This document shows, piece by piece, positions 27,930 through 36,292 of a DNA stretch of 64,000 nt. How positions within the stretch are numbered: the first letter of the stretch is position 1; each line of letters starts with the position of its first letter. This DNA comes from Sinomicrobium oceani (lineage in GTDB: Bacteria; Bacteroidota; Bacteroidia; Flavobacteriales; Flavobacteriaceae): assembly GCF_900119185.1 (NCBI RefSeq), contig NZ_FPJE01000016.1, forward strand, positions 47,635-111,634, in the 5' to 3' direction. Both the position numbers and the translations under genes were made by a program. Under the pieces are notes generated by a model that did not search any database, was not told where the DNA came from, and saw nothing but the letters and a program-made list of their open reading frames with translations.

Positions 27930-29075
27930 ATGCTATTCAAAGATATCCTGGGACAGGAACATATAAAGAAACATCTGACCGTCAGTGCGGAACAGGACAG
28001 AATACCTCATGCGCAATTGTTCGTCGGTGCCGAAGGCAGTGGCGTACTGGCCATGGCTATTGCTTATGCGCAGTATATTCTCTGTAAAAATACCGGCGGA
28101 GAAAACGATACGGGTGTGCAGGCGTGCAATCTCAAATTCGCAAACCTGGGCCACCCGGACCTGCACTTTGCCTTTCCGGTAGCTGCAAACAGCAAAATAA
28201 AATCACGCCCGGTAAGCAATAACTTCCTGGAAGAATGGCGGCAGTTCGTAAAGGAACGCCCTTACGGGACATTGTTCGAATGGTACCAGATGCTGGGTAT
28301 TGAGAACAAGCAGGGCCAGATTGGTGTGGATGAAGCCCAGGAAATTGTAAAATCGCTCTCGCTGAAACCTTATGAAGGAGGATACAAGGTGATGATTATA
28401 TGGATGGCGGAAAAGCTCAATACCTCAGCAGCGAACAAGCTTCTTAAGCTTATCGAGGAGCCTCCGAACAAGACTTTGTTTATTCTGATAGCCAAAGAAG
28501 AGGAACAGATTATACAGACCATTTTATCGCGGTGCCAGATCCTGCATTTCCCGCCACTGGCAGAAATTGCCATCCGGGAAAAACTCGTGGAACAACATCT
28601 CTCCGAAACGGAGGCGGTAAAAATCGCACACCAGGCCAACGGAGATTATAACCGTGCAATGGTACTGGCAGATGCGGACAATAACGACCTGACTTTCGAG
28701 ACCTGGTTCGTACAATGGGTTCGTTCAGCATTCCGGGCCAAAGGCAATAAGGCCGCTATACACGACCTGATTGCCTGGGGTGAGCAAATCGCTGCGACGG
28801 GAAGAGAAACGCAGAAACTGTTTCTGAATTACTGCCTGGATGTTTTCCGGCAGGCTCTTTTGCTCAATTACAATGCCGGATCGCTGGTGTTTATGGAATT
28901 TCGCGTTGAAAATTTCAAACTGGAAAAATTTGCTCCTTTTGTAAGCGGAAATAATATCAACGAAATCACCCGCGAACTTCAGGATGCCATTTATCATATA
29001 GAACGTAACGGGAATTCCAAGATCATACTCACCGATCTTTCGATAAAACTTACCCGGTTGCTGCACAAATACTGA
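27930..29075 (+). CDS. holB: DNA polymerase III delta-prime subunit (clamp loader)
   Basis: A 381-residue AAA+ subunit of the clamp loader. The N-terminus MLFKDILGQEHIKKHL matches the family. The Walker A position reads GAEGSGVLA and lacks the Lys-Ser/Thr pair, as expected for delta-prime, which does not hydrolyse ATP. The sensor-1/SRC region reads ILSRCQILHFPPL. The zinc module seems reduced: only two cysteines (LCKN and QACN) sit where four are usual. The frame is open from 27816, but that extension has no family similarity. A DoxX-like gene follows 21 bases later. Confidence 0.93.
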   Translation: MLFKDILGQEHIKKHLTVSAEQDRIPHAQLFVGAEGSGVLAMAIAYAQYILCKNTGGENDTGVQACNLKFANLGHPDLHFAFPVAANSKIKSRPVSNNFLEEWRQFVKERPYGTLFEWYQMLGIENKQGQIGVDEAQEIVKSLSLKPYEGGYKVMIIWMAEKLNTSAANKLLKLIEEPPNKTLFILIAKEEEQIIQTILSRCQILHFPPLAEIAIREKLVEQHLSETEAVKIAHQANGDYNRAMVLADADNNDLTFETWFVQWVRSAFRAKGNKAAIHDLIAWGEQIAATGRETQKLFLNYCLDVFRQALLLNYNAGSLVFMEFRVENFKLEKFAPFVSGNNINEITRELQDAIYHIERNGNSKIILTDLSIKLTRLLHKY

Positions 29076-29096
29076 TCGGACCTATAAACGACAACC

Positions 29097-29492
29097 ATGC
29101 AAAATATTCTCGAAAACAGTGCCGGGATCCTGCTCCTTCTGCTACTTATTATAACTTTTGTACAAAGCAGCCTGGAAAAAATAACGGACTGGAAAGGGAA
29201 CATTTCATGGCTCCGGGAGCACTTTTCCGGCACGTTTATGCAGCATATCATTCCTTTTTCGGTGGCCCTGATCCTGGCACTGGAAATCATTGCGGGGGTA
29301 CTTTGTATATGGGGGGTTTTTGATATTGCCCTATACAACGACAGGGCCTGCGCCTTTTACGGCGCAGTACTCTGTAGTTTCACCTTGTTATTGTTGCTTT
29401 TCGGGCAGCGTATAGCCAGGGACTACGACGGGGCCCGGGGTATTGTTATATACCTGATCCCCTCGGTATTTGCGGTTTATCTCCTTCAATAA
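29097..29492 (+). CDS. DoxX-like small integral membrane protein
   Basis: A 131-residue protein with four predicted transmembrane helices (about 8-24, 50-72, 84-102 and 114-130). It resembles DoxX/DUF-type quinone-associated membrane proteins in size and topology. The loop LEKITDWKGNISWLREHF between helices 1 and 2 is typical of flavobacterial members. Function is not established. It is likely co-transcribed with holB. Its stop lies in a short hairpin shared with the convergent S9 peptidase. Confidence 0.8.
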   Translation: MQNILENSAGILLLLLLIITFVQSSLEKITDWKGNISWLREHFSGTFMQHIIPFSVALILALEIIAGVLCIWGVFDIALYNDRACAFYGAVLCSFTLLLLLFGQRIARDYDGARGIVIYLIPSVFAVYLLQ

Positions 29493-29513
29493 ACCTGTTT
29501 TTTTTCAGGTTTC
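29492..29513. terminator. Short bidirectional hairpin between convergent genes
   Basis: AAACCTG and CAGGTTT (7 bp) flank a run of eight T residues. It lies at the junction of the DoxX-like gene and the S9 peptidase and overlaps the last codons of the latter. It may terminate the rightward transcript; evidence is modest. Confidence 0.4.
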
Positions 29514-31421
29514 CGTGTTTTCTCCTTTAAGATACTTATCCAGGAATTCGCGGATTTTCCCGTATCCCTTGATCTCATTTTCTTTTTTGACAAAACCATG
29601 TCCTTCATCCGGAAAAACCACGTACACTACCGGGACCCCATTCTGCTTCATGGCTTCTACGATTTCATCCGATTCTACCTGCAAAACCCGCGGATCATTG
29701 GATCCCTGCAACACCATGACCGGATTTTTGATCTGTTCGGCGTGAAACAATGGTGAGATGGCTTTTAACCGAACCGAGTCGGCCGTATTCGGGTCGCCCA
29801 GTTCTTCGTACAGCGCGGTGCGGAACGATTCCCAATATGGCGGAATGGAACGCAGGGTGCGCAGCCAGTTGGTTACCCCGAAGATATTTACCCCCACTTT
29901 AAAGGCATCAGGCTCGAAAGTCATTGCAGCCATCGTCATATAACCTCCGTAACTCCCGCCTATGATCCCGATCTTGTCTGCATCTATATAGGGTTGCTTT
30001 TCCAGCCATTTTTTCCCCCAGATACAATCTTTAAGATCCTTGTCTCCGTGATTTTTATCATCCATTTTATAAAATGTCTTCCCATAACCACTGCTTCCCC
30101 TGTTATTTACGGCAAGAATAGCGTAACCGCTGTTTACCAGGTATTGTATGAGCGAGGAATAGCCGGTTCTGGACTGTCCCCCCGGGCCGCCGTGTACCCA
30201 GACCAGTGCGGGAACCTTATGGCTGGCCGTAGCGGAAAGTGGTTTGTAATAAATAGCAGGGATTTCCAGTCCGTCAAAAGATTTGAACCGGACAACTTCA
30301 GCAGAAACCAGGTCATTTCCGTCAATTTCAGGGTTCAGGGTTTCCGTAAGTTTTTTAAGTTCTCCCGATTTGAAATCGTAGACATAGATATTGTTCGGCG
30401 CTTTTGAGGTGCCTACGGTGAGGCGCATTTTTTCTTCACTTTCGGAAATGCTCACCGCGATAATATCGCCATCGGGGATCTCAGGAAAATCGACTTTTTC
30501 CCCGGTGGCATCATCCAGAATAACAAGACTGTTTTTACCGTCTTCATTGATCGCTATAACCCGGTATTTCCCGTTTTCACTGGTATAGCTGTACATCACA
30601 TCCCAATCGGTTTTATACAGGATATGCTTCTTCCCTGTGGTTAGCTCATATTTTACCAGGTAGGCAAATTCGGCGTCGGCGTCGGTACTGTAAAAAAAGT
30701 ATTTCCCGTCTTTACTAAACCCCGAACCCGAATAGCTTCCCGGCTTATCAGGATCGGAGACCTCCTCGGTTTTTCCGGTATTCCTGTTATAGAGAAAAAG
30801 GCGGTTTTCACTGGTTGTCACCGATTTGGTCAAGGCCAGTATATGCTCATCATCGGACATCCCCGAAAAGCTGTAACCCTCCTTGTTTTCATAAAGCATA
30901 TTCTGCTTCCTCCCCGCCATGTCCATCTTATAGACATCAAAATAGCGGGGATCGCGTTTATTGGACAGGAAATACATGGATTTTTTATCTGTACTCCATC
31001 CGACAAAGCTGGATTTTGCCTGCGCTCCGGGTGTCAGATCGGTACTTTTACCTTCGTTATCGAGAAGGTAAATATGGCTGATCTCGTTTCCGCCCTTATC
31101 TGCGGAATACAGCATCTCCCCTGTTCCGGGCACATAATCTATGGCGTAAAAAGACTCTTTATCCGAATGGGTTACCTGCTTTGAAGTGCCATCACTGATC
31201 GTAATCTCGTAAAGATTAAATATCCCGGACTCATCACCGCTCACCAGGAGCTTCGATTCGTCACCGGAAAAAGCTCCCCCGTTGATCCGACTGTTCCCGT
31301 AAAACTGTGTTATACTATATGTTTTGACCTTATGCGATGCTGTATCGTTGTCCTTTTTCTTCTGCTCCGAATTGCAGGAAACAAGCAGCAGCGCTGCTCC
31401 TAAAAAATACGGTATTTTCAT
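29505..31421 (-). CDS. S9-family prolyl-oligopeptidase-like serine peptidase, lipoprotein
   Basis: A 638-residue two-domain peptidase. A lipoprotein signal (lipobox LVSC, Cys at about 16) is followed by a seven-bladed beta-propeller made of WD/TolB-like repeats (for example GWSTDKKSMYFLSN and GFSKDGKYFFYST), then an alpha/beta hydrolase domain. The triad is visible: Ser at about 490 in GGSYGGYM, Asp in QGSNDPRV, His in DEGHGF. Such enzymes cut short proline-containing or acylated peptides; here it would act at the cell surface or periplasm. It is transcribed alone. Confidence 0.94.
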   Translation of the reverse strand: MKIPYFLGAALLLVSCNSEQKKKDNDTASHKVKTYSITQFYGNSRINGGAFSGDESKLLVSGDESGIFNLYEITISDGTSKQVTHSDKESFYAIDYVPGTGEMLYSADKGGNEISHIYLLDNEGKSTDLTPGAQAKSSFVGWSTDKKSMYFLSNKRDPRYFDVYKMDMAGRKQNMLYENKEGYSFSGMSDDEHILALTKSVTTSENRLFLYNRNTGKTEEVSDPDKPGSYSGSGFSKDGKYFFYSTDADAEFAYLVKYELTTGKKHILYKTDWDVMYSYTSENGKYRVIAINEDGKNSLVILDDATGEKVDFPEIPDGDIIAVSISESEEKMRLTVGTSKAPNNIYVYDFKSGELKKLTETLNPEIDGNDLVSAEVVRFKSFDGLEIPAIYYKPLSATASHKVPALVWVHGGPGGQSRTGYSSLIQYLVNSGYAILAVNNRGSSGYGKTFYKMDDKNHGDKDLKDCIWGKKWLEKQPYIDADKIGIIGGSYGGYMTMAAMTFEPDAFKVGVNIFGVTNWLRTLRSIPPYWESFRTALYEELGDPNTADSVRLKAISPLFHAEQIKNPVMVLQGSNDPRVLQVESDEIVEAMKQNGVPVVYVVFPDEGHGFVKKENEIKGYGKIREFLDKYLKGENTET

Positions 31422-31673
31422 TGCTTTAAAGTTTTATTGGTTTGTGTAAGTATCTGACGATTAAATATCTAAGAAAGTTACAATTTTTCCGGATTCGTAT
31501 GATATATTTTAATTTAAATTATTACAAAAACTTATTTAATTACCTGATTATTAGCATATTAAACAGAATAAACTTAATGCCATTTTATATGGTGTTGCAA
31601 GAAAAAGGTTTATTAGGAGTAAAAAAAGGGGCCAAGCACACACAACGGCCTTATGAGATACTTTACATTATGA

Positions 31674-31689
31674 TGTTCCATGTGGAACA
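31674..31689. promoter_or_regulatory. parS-like ParB-binding site (one mismatch)
   Basis: TGTTCCATGTGGAACA differs from the perfect palindrome TGTTCCACGTGGAACA by one central base. It is one of four such sites within 4.2 kb around mnmG. Confidence 0.6.
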
Positions 31690-31747
31690 TCTGTTTTTAT
31701 CTTGCCGGGATTACGGGTAAGGGGCTGTTTCAGAAAACGGATATGCA

Positions 31748-31774
31748 TAAAAAAACCCGGGTATTAACCGGGTT
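31748..31774 (-). terminator. Rho-independent terminator of the Skp-like gene
   Basis: The 7-bp stem AACCCGG / CCGGGTT with a seven-base loop is followed on the minus strand by a T run (31749-31755). It begins about 25 bases after the stop of the Skp-like gene. Confidence 0.8.
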
Positions 31775-31799
31775 GGAATAGTATGTTGTTAACAACAGT

Positions 31800-32315
31800 T
31801 TACTTTTTATCGGAATACTTGTCGTTGAGTTCTTTGAGAACTTCTTTGGTAATATCCCTGGAATCTTCTCCGTACAATACGCTTCCGGCCTCATTGGCGC
31901 CCAGAATATAAGTATACCCTTTATCTTTTCCGTATTCTTTGATAAATGCTCTTACTTTCTTAACCAGGGAGTCTATCTGTTCCTGGCTCTCCTGCTGCAA
32001 TTCCATTTCTTCCTGCTGTACCTGTTGCTGGATCTGTCCACGCTTCTGCATCAACTGCTCGTATTTTTCCTGTGCTTTGTTTTGGGACATTTTGGAAGCT
32101 TCGGCCTGAAAAGCCTGTGCTTCGGCTTGTAAAGCCCTGGAAAGACTATCGGTTTTTTTCTCGAAAGTTTCCAGTTTACCTTTGAATTTGGATTCTATAT
32201 CTTTCTTTTCCTGGTAATCGTTTATAAGCGTCGTATTATCTACAAAAGCGATTTTATCCTGCTGGCAGGAAAATAATCCAAACAGAGCCACTCCGGCTAT
32301 GATAATTTTTTTCAT
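31800..32315 (-). CDS. OmpH/Skp-like periplasmic chaperone lipoprotein
   Basis: A 171-residue protein with a short signal and lipobox LFSC (Cys at about 17), a Gln/Glu-rich coiled coil across residues 38-120, and the C-terminal OmpH motif (GYTYILGANEAGSVLYG). Skp proteins hold unfolded outer-membrane proteins in the periplasm; a lipidated form would be membrane tethered. It is not next to bamA, its usual neighbour, so it may be a paralogue of the housekeeping Skp. A 270-base AT-rich gap lies upstream. Confidence 0.85.
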   Translation of the reverse strand: MKKIIIAGVALFGLFSCQQDKIAFVDNTTLINDYQEKKDIESKFKGKLETFEKKTDSLSRALQAEAQAFQAEASKMSQNKAQEKYEQLMQKRGQIQQQVQQEEMELQQESQEQIDSLVKKVRAFIKEYGKDKGYTYILGANEAGSVLYGEDSRDITKEVLKELNDKYSDKK

Positions 32316-32586
32316 CGGTTTTAAATTTGTTTACACGCAAAAATAGAAAAGTTTTCAAAGTAGCCTCTTCCCTGTAGTTTAATTTTTTAACATTTCGTCC
32401 CCATTACGCCATTTACCTGATTTTTTCATGAAAACCAGACTTATAATAATTTTCTATGAAGCAAATAATATATAATAAGGAACATCTATACAAAACAGGT
32501 TTCATATTTTGCTCCTAAGAGCACATCTCATTTTACCTGCTCAAATCCCTACAGCCTTTTACTAAAACCTCTTAAAAGCCCTTATT

Positions 32587-33453
32587 TCATGAATTTTGAT
32601 GTTTTATTACATAAATTATAGAAGAATACTCTCCGGAGTGCGCTGCTTTACGATTAGAGCGCCATCCGCTCCAAAAGGCTTTTAAAAAATTCATTTTTCC
32701 GGTTTTATATTTTTCAGAAAGTAAACTCACATAAAAGGCATCGAATTTCATTGGTATCCTGCGAACCACTTTCATTTCGTTATCGGCAAATAGGGCTTTG
32801 ATAGCATCCGCAGAAAAATGCCATAAGTGGCGGGGCACGTCATAGGCCGCCCAGAATTTTCCGTAATGAGTTGCATCGTACGACCTGAAATTGGGTACGG
32901 CAATAAAAAGTGTTCCGTTTGGACGGAGCAATGCTTTGAGTTGTCCGATTTGTATCTGCAGCTCGGGCACATGTTCGAGCACGTGCCACATGGTAATTAC
33001 ATCAAATCCGGATTCGTATGTTTCCATAAACTGCGGATCTGTTTTTTCATGCAATGTAATTCCTTTTTCTTCGGAGCGTCTTCTTGCTGCATCACTGGGT
33101 TCTATACCTTCTACTTCCCATCCGTTATTTTTTGCTACATTCAAAAAATCTCCGGTACCGGCGCCGATATCCAGCAGTTTCCCGTGTCCCTGATTTCCGG
33201 AAACGATATATTTCAATTTTTGCCGGAGCGCATAATGCTTAACCATATGATACATCTTTTCGAAAAGACTTCGCCGGGAATCGGTATGGGAGATATAATC
33301 TTCGCTCTGGTAATAGTCGGGTAATTTTTTGACATCGGGTGCCGGATCGGTACAGAGCATTTTATATTTTTCATGCCACACCAATGAAAACGTTTCACCG
33401 CTAACGGTATGGTCTTTACATTTCAAATAAAGGGAGGTTTTCTTTTTATCCAT
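32587..33453 (-). CDS. Class I SAM-dependent methyltransferase
   Basis: A 288-residue methyltransferase (Methyltransf_23 type). Motif I is LLDIGAGTGDFL near 107, the acidic residue of motif II is in VEGIEPSD, and the post-I motif is DVITMWHVLEHVPEL. The N-terminal 70 residues contain two cysteines (LKCKDH and MLCTDP) that may be a degenerate metal site. The substrate is unknown. Its ATG overlaps the stop of the upstream hypothetical gene as TGATG, which indicates translational coupling and an operon starting near mnmG. Confidence 0.9.
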   Translation of the reverse strand: MDKKKTSLYLKCKDHTVSGETFSLVWHEKYKMLCTDPAPDVKKLPDYYQSEDYISHTDSRRSLFEKMYHMVKHYALRQKLKYIVSGNQGHGKLLDIGAGTGDFLNVAKNNGWEVEGIEPSDAARRRSEEKGITLHEKTDPQFMETYESGFDVITMWHVLEHVPELQIQIGQLKALLRPNGTLFIAVPNFRSYDATHYGKFWAAYDVPRHLWHFSADAIKALFADNEMKVVRRIPMKFDAFYVSLLSEKYKTGKMNFLKAFWSGWRSNRKAAHSGEYSSIIYVIKHQNS

Positions 33454-33863
33454 CAGAGGGATCTTAAATATGCGTTTCGCAGGTTTTGCAAGTAAAGCAG
33501 TACCTGATTGTAATACATAGAATCTACGGCCAGGCCATCGTCATCATCCGGAGCCGAAACCCGTATGGCAATATAATGATAACTATCGGAATCATCCGGA
33601 TCACGCTCACTCTTATCGAAAGCATCGGTCAGTGCAATGTAATTATCGGATAATATAGAATTGTTGACCCGAATATCAAAAGTATGATCATTGAGGACAG
33701 TCTCATAGCGTTCACCATATCCGTAGGGAATGAGTTTATATTCTTTTTCGAGAAAATTTTCGAATTGTGTCTTGCGCTTCGGATTCTCCAAAATAAAAAT
33801 ATGTTCTTCGATTTTGATCCGTTTATTAAAAAAACCAACCCCAATAAACAAAGGAGCTGGCAA
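33453..33863 (-). CDS. Hypothetical protein coupled to the methyltransferase; start uncertain
   Basis: Up to 136 residues with no recognised family. The body is mixed alpha/beta with an acidic loop (VSAPDDDDGLAVD) and a C-terminal helix (YYNQVLLYLQNLRNAYLRSL). No ATG exists in frame: the open frame begins at a TTG at 33863, and another TTG lies in FILENP. The TGATG overlap with the methyltransferase argues that the frame is translated. A parS site lies three bases upstream of the TTG. It could be a rapidly evolving flavobacterial protein or one whose N-terminus is in another frame. Confidence 0.6.
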   Translation of the reverse strand: MPAPLFIGVGFFNKRIKIEEHIFILENPKRKTQFENFLEKEYKLIPYGYGERYETVLNDHTFDIRVNNSILSDNYIALTDAFDKSERDPDDSDSYHYIAIRVSAPDDDDGLAVDSMYYNQVLLYLQNLRNAYLRSL

Positions 33864-33866
33864 GGA

Positions 33867-33882
33867 TGTTTCACGTGGAACC
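33867..33882. promoter_or_regulatory. parS-like ParB-binding site
   Basis: TGTTTCACGTGGAACC matches the ParB site consensus TGTTNCACGTGNAACA except for the last base. It lies in the 41-base gap between mnmG and the next gene. Confidence 0.7.
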
Positions 33883-33904
33883 CTATGTTTTTCATGTGTC
33901 TTTT

Positions 33905-35776
33905 TTATCTTCCCATATAGACCAGCATTACACTGATATCACTTGGAGAGACTCCACTTATACGAGATGCCTGGGAAAGTGTAGCAGGTCGGATACTTTT
34001 TAGTTTTTCCCGGGCTTCAAAAGAAAGCGACTTTAATTTGTCGTAATCAAAATTAGCCGGAATAGTAATATCTTCGAGACGATTCAGTTTATCTGCATTG
34101 TTTTTTTCCTTCTCGATATAGCCGGAGTATTTCACCTGGATTTCGGTTTGCTCCATGACATCCTTATCAAGATTATTTTCTGCTACATAATTACGCACCT
34201 CCCCTATTTTCATCATATCCTCCATCGTAATATTGGGTCGGGAAAAGACCTTATACATTTTATCGGACTGTTTCATCAGGGAAGATTTTTTGTCTTCCAG
34301 CACCGGATTCATCTCGGAAGGATCTACACTGGTTTCTTTAAAGAAATGGATAAAGGCATCCGAACTTTCTTTTTTCTTCTCCATGCTACGCAGACGCTCT
34401 TCCGAAGCCAAGCCTATGGCATGCGATTTTGGGGTGAGTCTGAAATCGGCATTATCCTGTCTCAACAGCGTACGATATTCTGCCCTTGAGGTAAACATCC
34501 GATACGGCTCTTCGGTACCTTTGGTAATAAGATCATCGATAAGTACCCCGATATACGCTTCACTTCTTTTGAGAATAAAAGGTTCTTTATCGTGTACTTT
34601 GAGATGTGCATTAATCCCGGCCATGAGTCCTTGCGAGGCCGCTTCTTCATAACCGGTAGTTCCGTTGATCTGCCCGGCAAAATACAGGTTCTCCACCAGC
34701 TTCGTCTCGAGGGTATGACGGAGTTGTGTAGGTGGAAAATAATCGTATTCTATAGCATATCCCGGACGGAAAAACTTCACTTTTTCGAACCCCACTACCG
34801 ATCTTAAAGCTTTAAATTGCACGTCCTCCGGAAGCGATGTAGAGAATCCGTTGACGTAAACCTCTACGGTATCCCACCCTTCGGGTTCTACAAAAATCTG
34901 GTGCCTGTCTTTATCAGCAAAACGATTGATCTTATCTTCTATCGAAGGGCAATATCTCGGTCCGATACTTTTAATTCTTCCGTTAAACATCGGGGAGCGA
35001 TCGAACCCTTCGCGGAGCAGATCATGCACTTCGTTACTGGTATAGGTCATATAACAGGACCGCTGTTTTTCCAGCGGCCGTGTGGTATGGGAATACGAAA
35101 ATTTGTCCGGAATATCATCTCCCGGCTGTTCCTGCATTCTGGAATAATCCAGTGATCGTCCGTCTACCCTCGGAGGGGTTCCGGTTTTCATGCGCCCGGC
35201 TTCAAAACCCAGACCGATAAGATCTTCGGTGATACCTGTTGCAGCCCGCTCCCCTGCCCGGCCACCACCAAACTGTTTTTCGCCGATATGAATAAGGCCA
35301 TTGAGAAATGTCCCGTTGGTCAGCACCACAGCTTTGGCTTTTACTTCGATACCAAGGGAAGTCTTCACCCCCGTTATTTTTCCGTTTTCCACCAATAATC
35401 CGGAGACCATCTCCTGGTAAAAATCAAGGTTTGGTGTCTGTTCGAGCATAAGCCTCCACTCCTCAGCAAAACGCATTCGGTCCGACTGTGCCCTCGGGCT
35501 CCACATTGCAGGACCTTTGGACTTGTTAAGCATCTTAAACTGAATGGCTGTCTTGTCGGTTACCATTCCACTATATCCTCCTATAGCATCGATCTCCCGG
35601 ACAATCTGTCCTTTGGCTATCCCACCCATGGCCGGATTACAGGACATCTGTGCTATGTTTTGGAGATTCATGGTTATGAGCAGTGTTTTAGATCCCATAT
35701 TGGCTGCCGCTGCCGCCGCTTCCGAACCGGCATGGCCCGCCCCTACCACAATTACATCATACGTGCTATCAAACAT
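33905..35776 (-). CDS. mnmG: tRNA uridine-5-carboxymethylaminomethyl(34) synthesis enzyme MnmG (GidA)
   Basis: A 623-residue FAD enzyme that, with MnmE, modifies the wobble uridine of several tRNAs. The FAD motif VVGAGHAGSEAA sits at the N-terminus, followed by MSCNPAMGGIAKGQIVREIDA, GTFLNGLIHIGEK and the C-terminal YSGYIEKE helical domain. The frame extends to an ATG at 35815, but the start MFDSTYDVIVVGAG at 35776 gives the standard N-terminus. mnmG is often close to the replication origin, which fits the parS sites on both sides. ybeY lies just upstream, separated by the parS pair. Confidence 0.97.
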   Translation of the reverse strand: MFDSTYDVIVVGAGHAGSEAAAAAANMGSKTLLITMNLQNIAQMSCNPAMGGIAKGQIVREIDAIGGYSGMVTDKTAIQFKMLNKSKGPAMWSPRAQSDRMRFAEEWRLMLEQTPNLDFYQEMVSGLLVENGKITGVKTSLGIEVKAKAVVLTNGTFLNGLIHIGEKQFGGGRAGERAATGITEDLIGLGFEAGRMKTGTPPRVDGRSLDYSRMQEQPGDDIPDKFSYSHTTRPLEKQRSCYMTYTSNEVHDLLREGFDRSPMFNGRIKSIGPRYCPSIEDKINRFADKDRHQIFVEPEGWDTVEVYVNGFSTSLPEDVQFKALRSVVGFEKVKFFRPGYAIEYDYFPPTQLRHTLETKLVENLYFAGQINGTTGYEEAASQGLMAGINAHLKVHDKEPFILKRSEAYIGVLIDDLITKGTEEPYRMFTSRAEYRTLLRQDNADFRLTPKSHAIGLASEERLRSMEKKKESSDAFIHFFKETSVDPSEMNPVLEDKKSSLMKQSDKMYKVFSRPNITMEDMMKIGEVRNYVAENNLDKDVMEQTEIQVKYSGYIEKEKNNADKLNRLEDITIPANFDYDKLKSLSFEAREKLKSIRPATLSQASRISGVSPSDISVMLVYMGR

Positions 35777-35830
35777 GCCTTGTTTTTTATTACTGTTATT
35801 GCTTATTCTTTTCATTATATAGAAACACTT

Positions 35831-35846
35831 TGTTCCACGTGGAACA
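35831..35846. promoter_or_regulatory. parS ParB-binding site (perfect palindrome)
   Basis: TGTTCCACGTGGAACA is a perfect 16-bp palindrome identical in plan to the conserved bacterial parS sequence. It lies between mnmG and ybeY, 30 bases from a second identical site. Confidence 0.85.
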
Positions 35847-35872
35847 ATAGCGTCTTTATATCTCGCTTCTTT

Positions 35873-36292
35873 CTATTGTTCCACGTGGAACATCTTCATT
35901 TTTTCTTCTTCCTTAGCCCTCATCAGCTTCTCCTCTTCCGGAGATTTATCCTTATAACCGCAATAATGCAATACCCCATGTACCATTACGCGTCTTAATT
36001 CATCTGCGAAATTCACATTGAAATCCTCCGCATTCTCCCTTACTCTTTCTACCGATATATATATATCGCCATGTATCATGGTCCCTTCCGTATAATCGAA
36101 GCTTATAATATCGGTCAGTGTATCATGATCCAGATATTTACGGTTAAGGGTTAACAGGTTTTCATCATCGCAGAATATATAACTGATCTCTCCGGGCTGT
36201 TTCTCTTCAGAGATTATAACCTGCTCTAACCAATCGGCATACTTGCATTCGTCCTCCAGGGCAAATTCCAGTTCGTAATGAAAGTTAATCAT
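35873..36292 (-). CDS. ybeY: Endoribonuclease YbeY (16S rRNA maturation)
   Basis: A 139-residue protein of the UPF0054/YbeY family, which acts in 16S rRNA 3'-end maturation and ribosome quality control. It keeps LTDIISFDY, GDIYIS and the first two zinc-binding histidines of HGVLHYCGYKDK. The usual third histidine (in GYDH) is replaced: this protein has GYKDKSPEEE. The last codons (MFHVEQ) are encoded by a parS palindrome. Its first eight bases overlap the stop of the large DUF4175 gene, so the two are co-transcribed. Confidence 0.92.
   Translation of the reverse strand: MINFHYELEFALEDECKYADWLEQVIISEEKQPGEISYIFCDDENLLTLNRKYLDHDTLTDIISFDYTEGTMIHGDIYISVERVRENAEDFNVNFADELRRVMVHGVLHYCGYKDKSPEEEKLMRAKEEEKMKMFHVEQ
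35877..35892. promoter_or_regulatory. parS ParB-binding site (perfect palindrome) inside the ybeY 3' end
   Basis: The second copy of TGTTCCACGTGGAACA lies within the last codons of ybeY and encodes FHVEQ. It overlaps coding sequence without disturbing the frame. Confidence 0.85.

Larger units (their letters stand above)
31422..31799. other. Intergenic region with a parS-like site and an IS-end-like sequence
   Basis: About 380 bases. The right half of the peptidase promoter region is very AT-rich (31440-31600). It then holds a parS variant at 31674-31689, a sequence reading GGGGCTGTTTCAGAAAACGG at 31721-31740 that resembles the terminal repeat of Bacteroidota insertion sequences, and the terminator of the Skp-like gene. 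A 92-codon open frame across the region has no credible protein content. Confidence 0.55.

Noticed and set aside
31442..31720. 92-codon open frame on the plus strand
   Set aside because: AT-rich, no family, and its C-terminus reads through the parS site and the IS-end-like sequence; likely chance.
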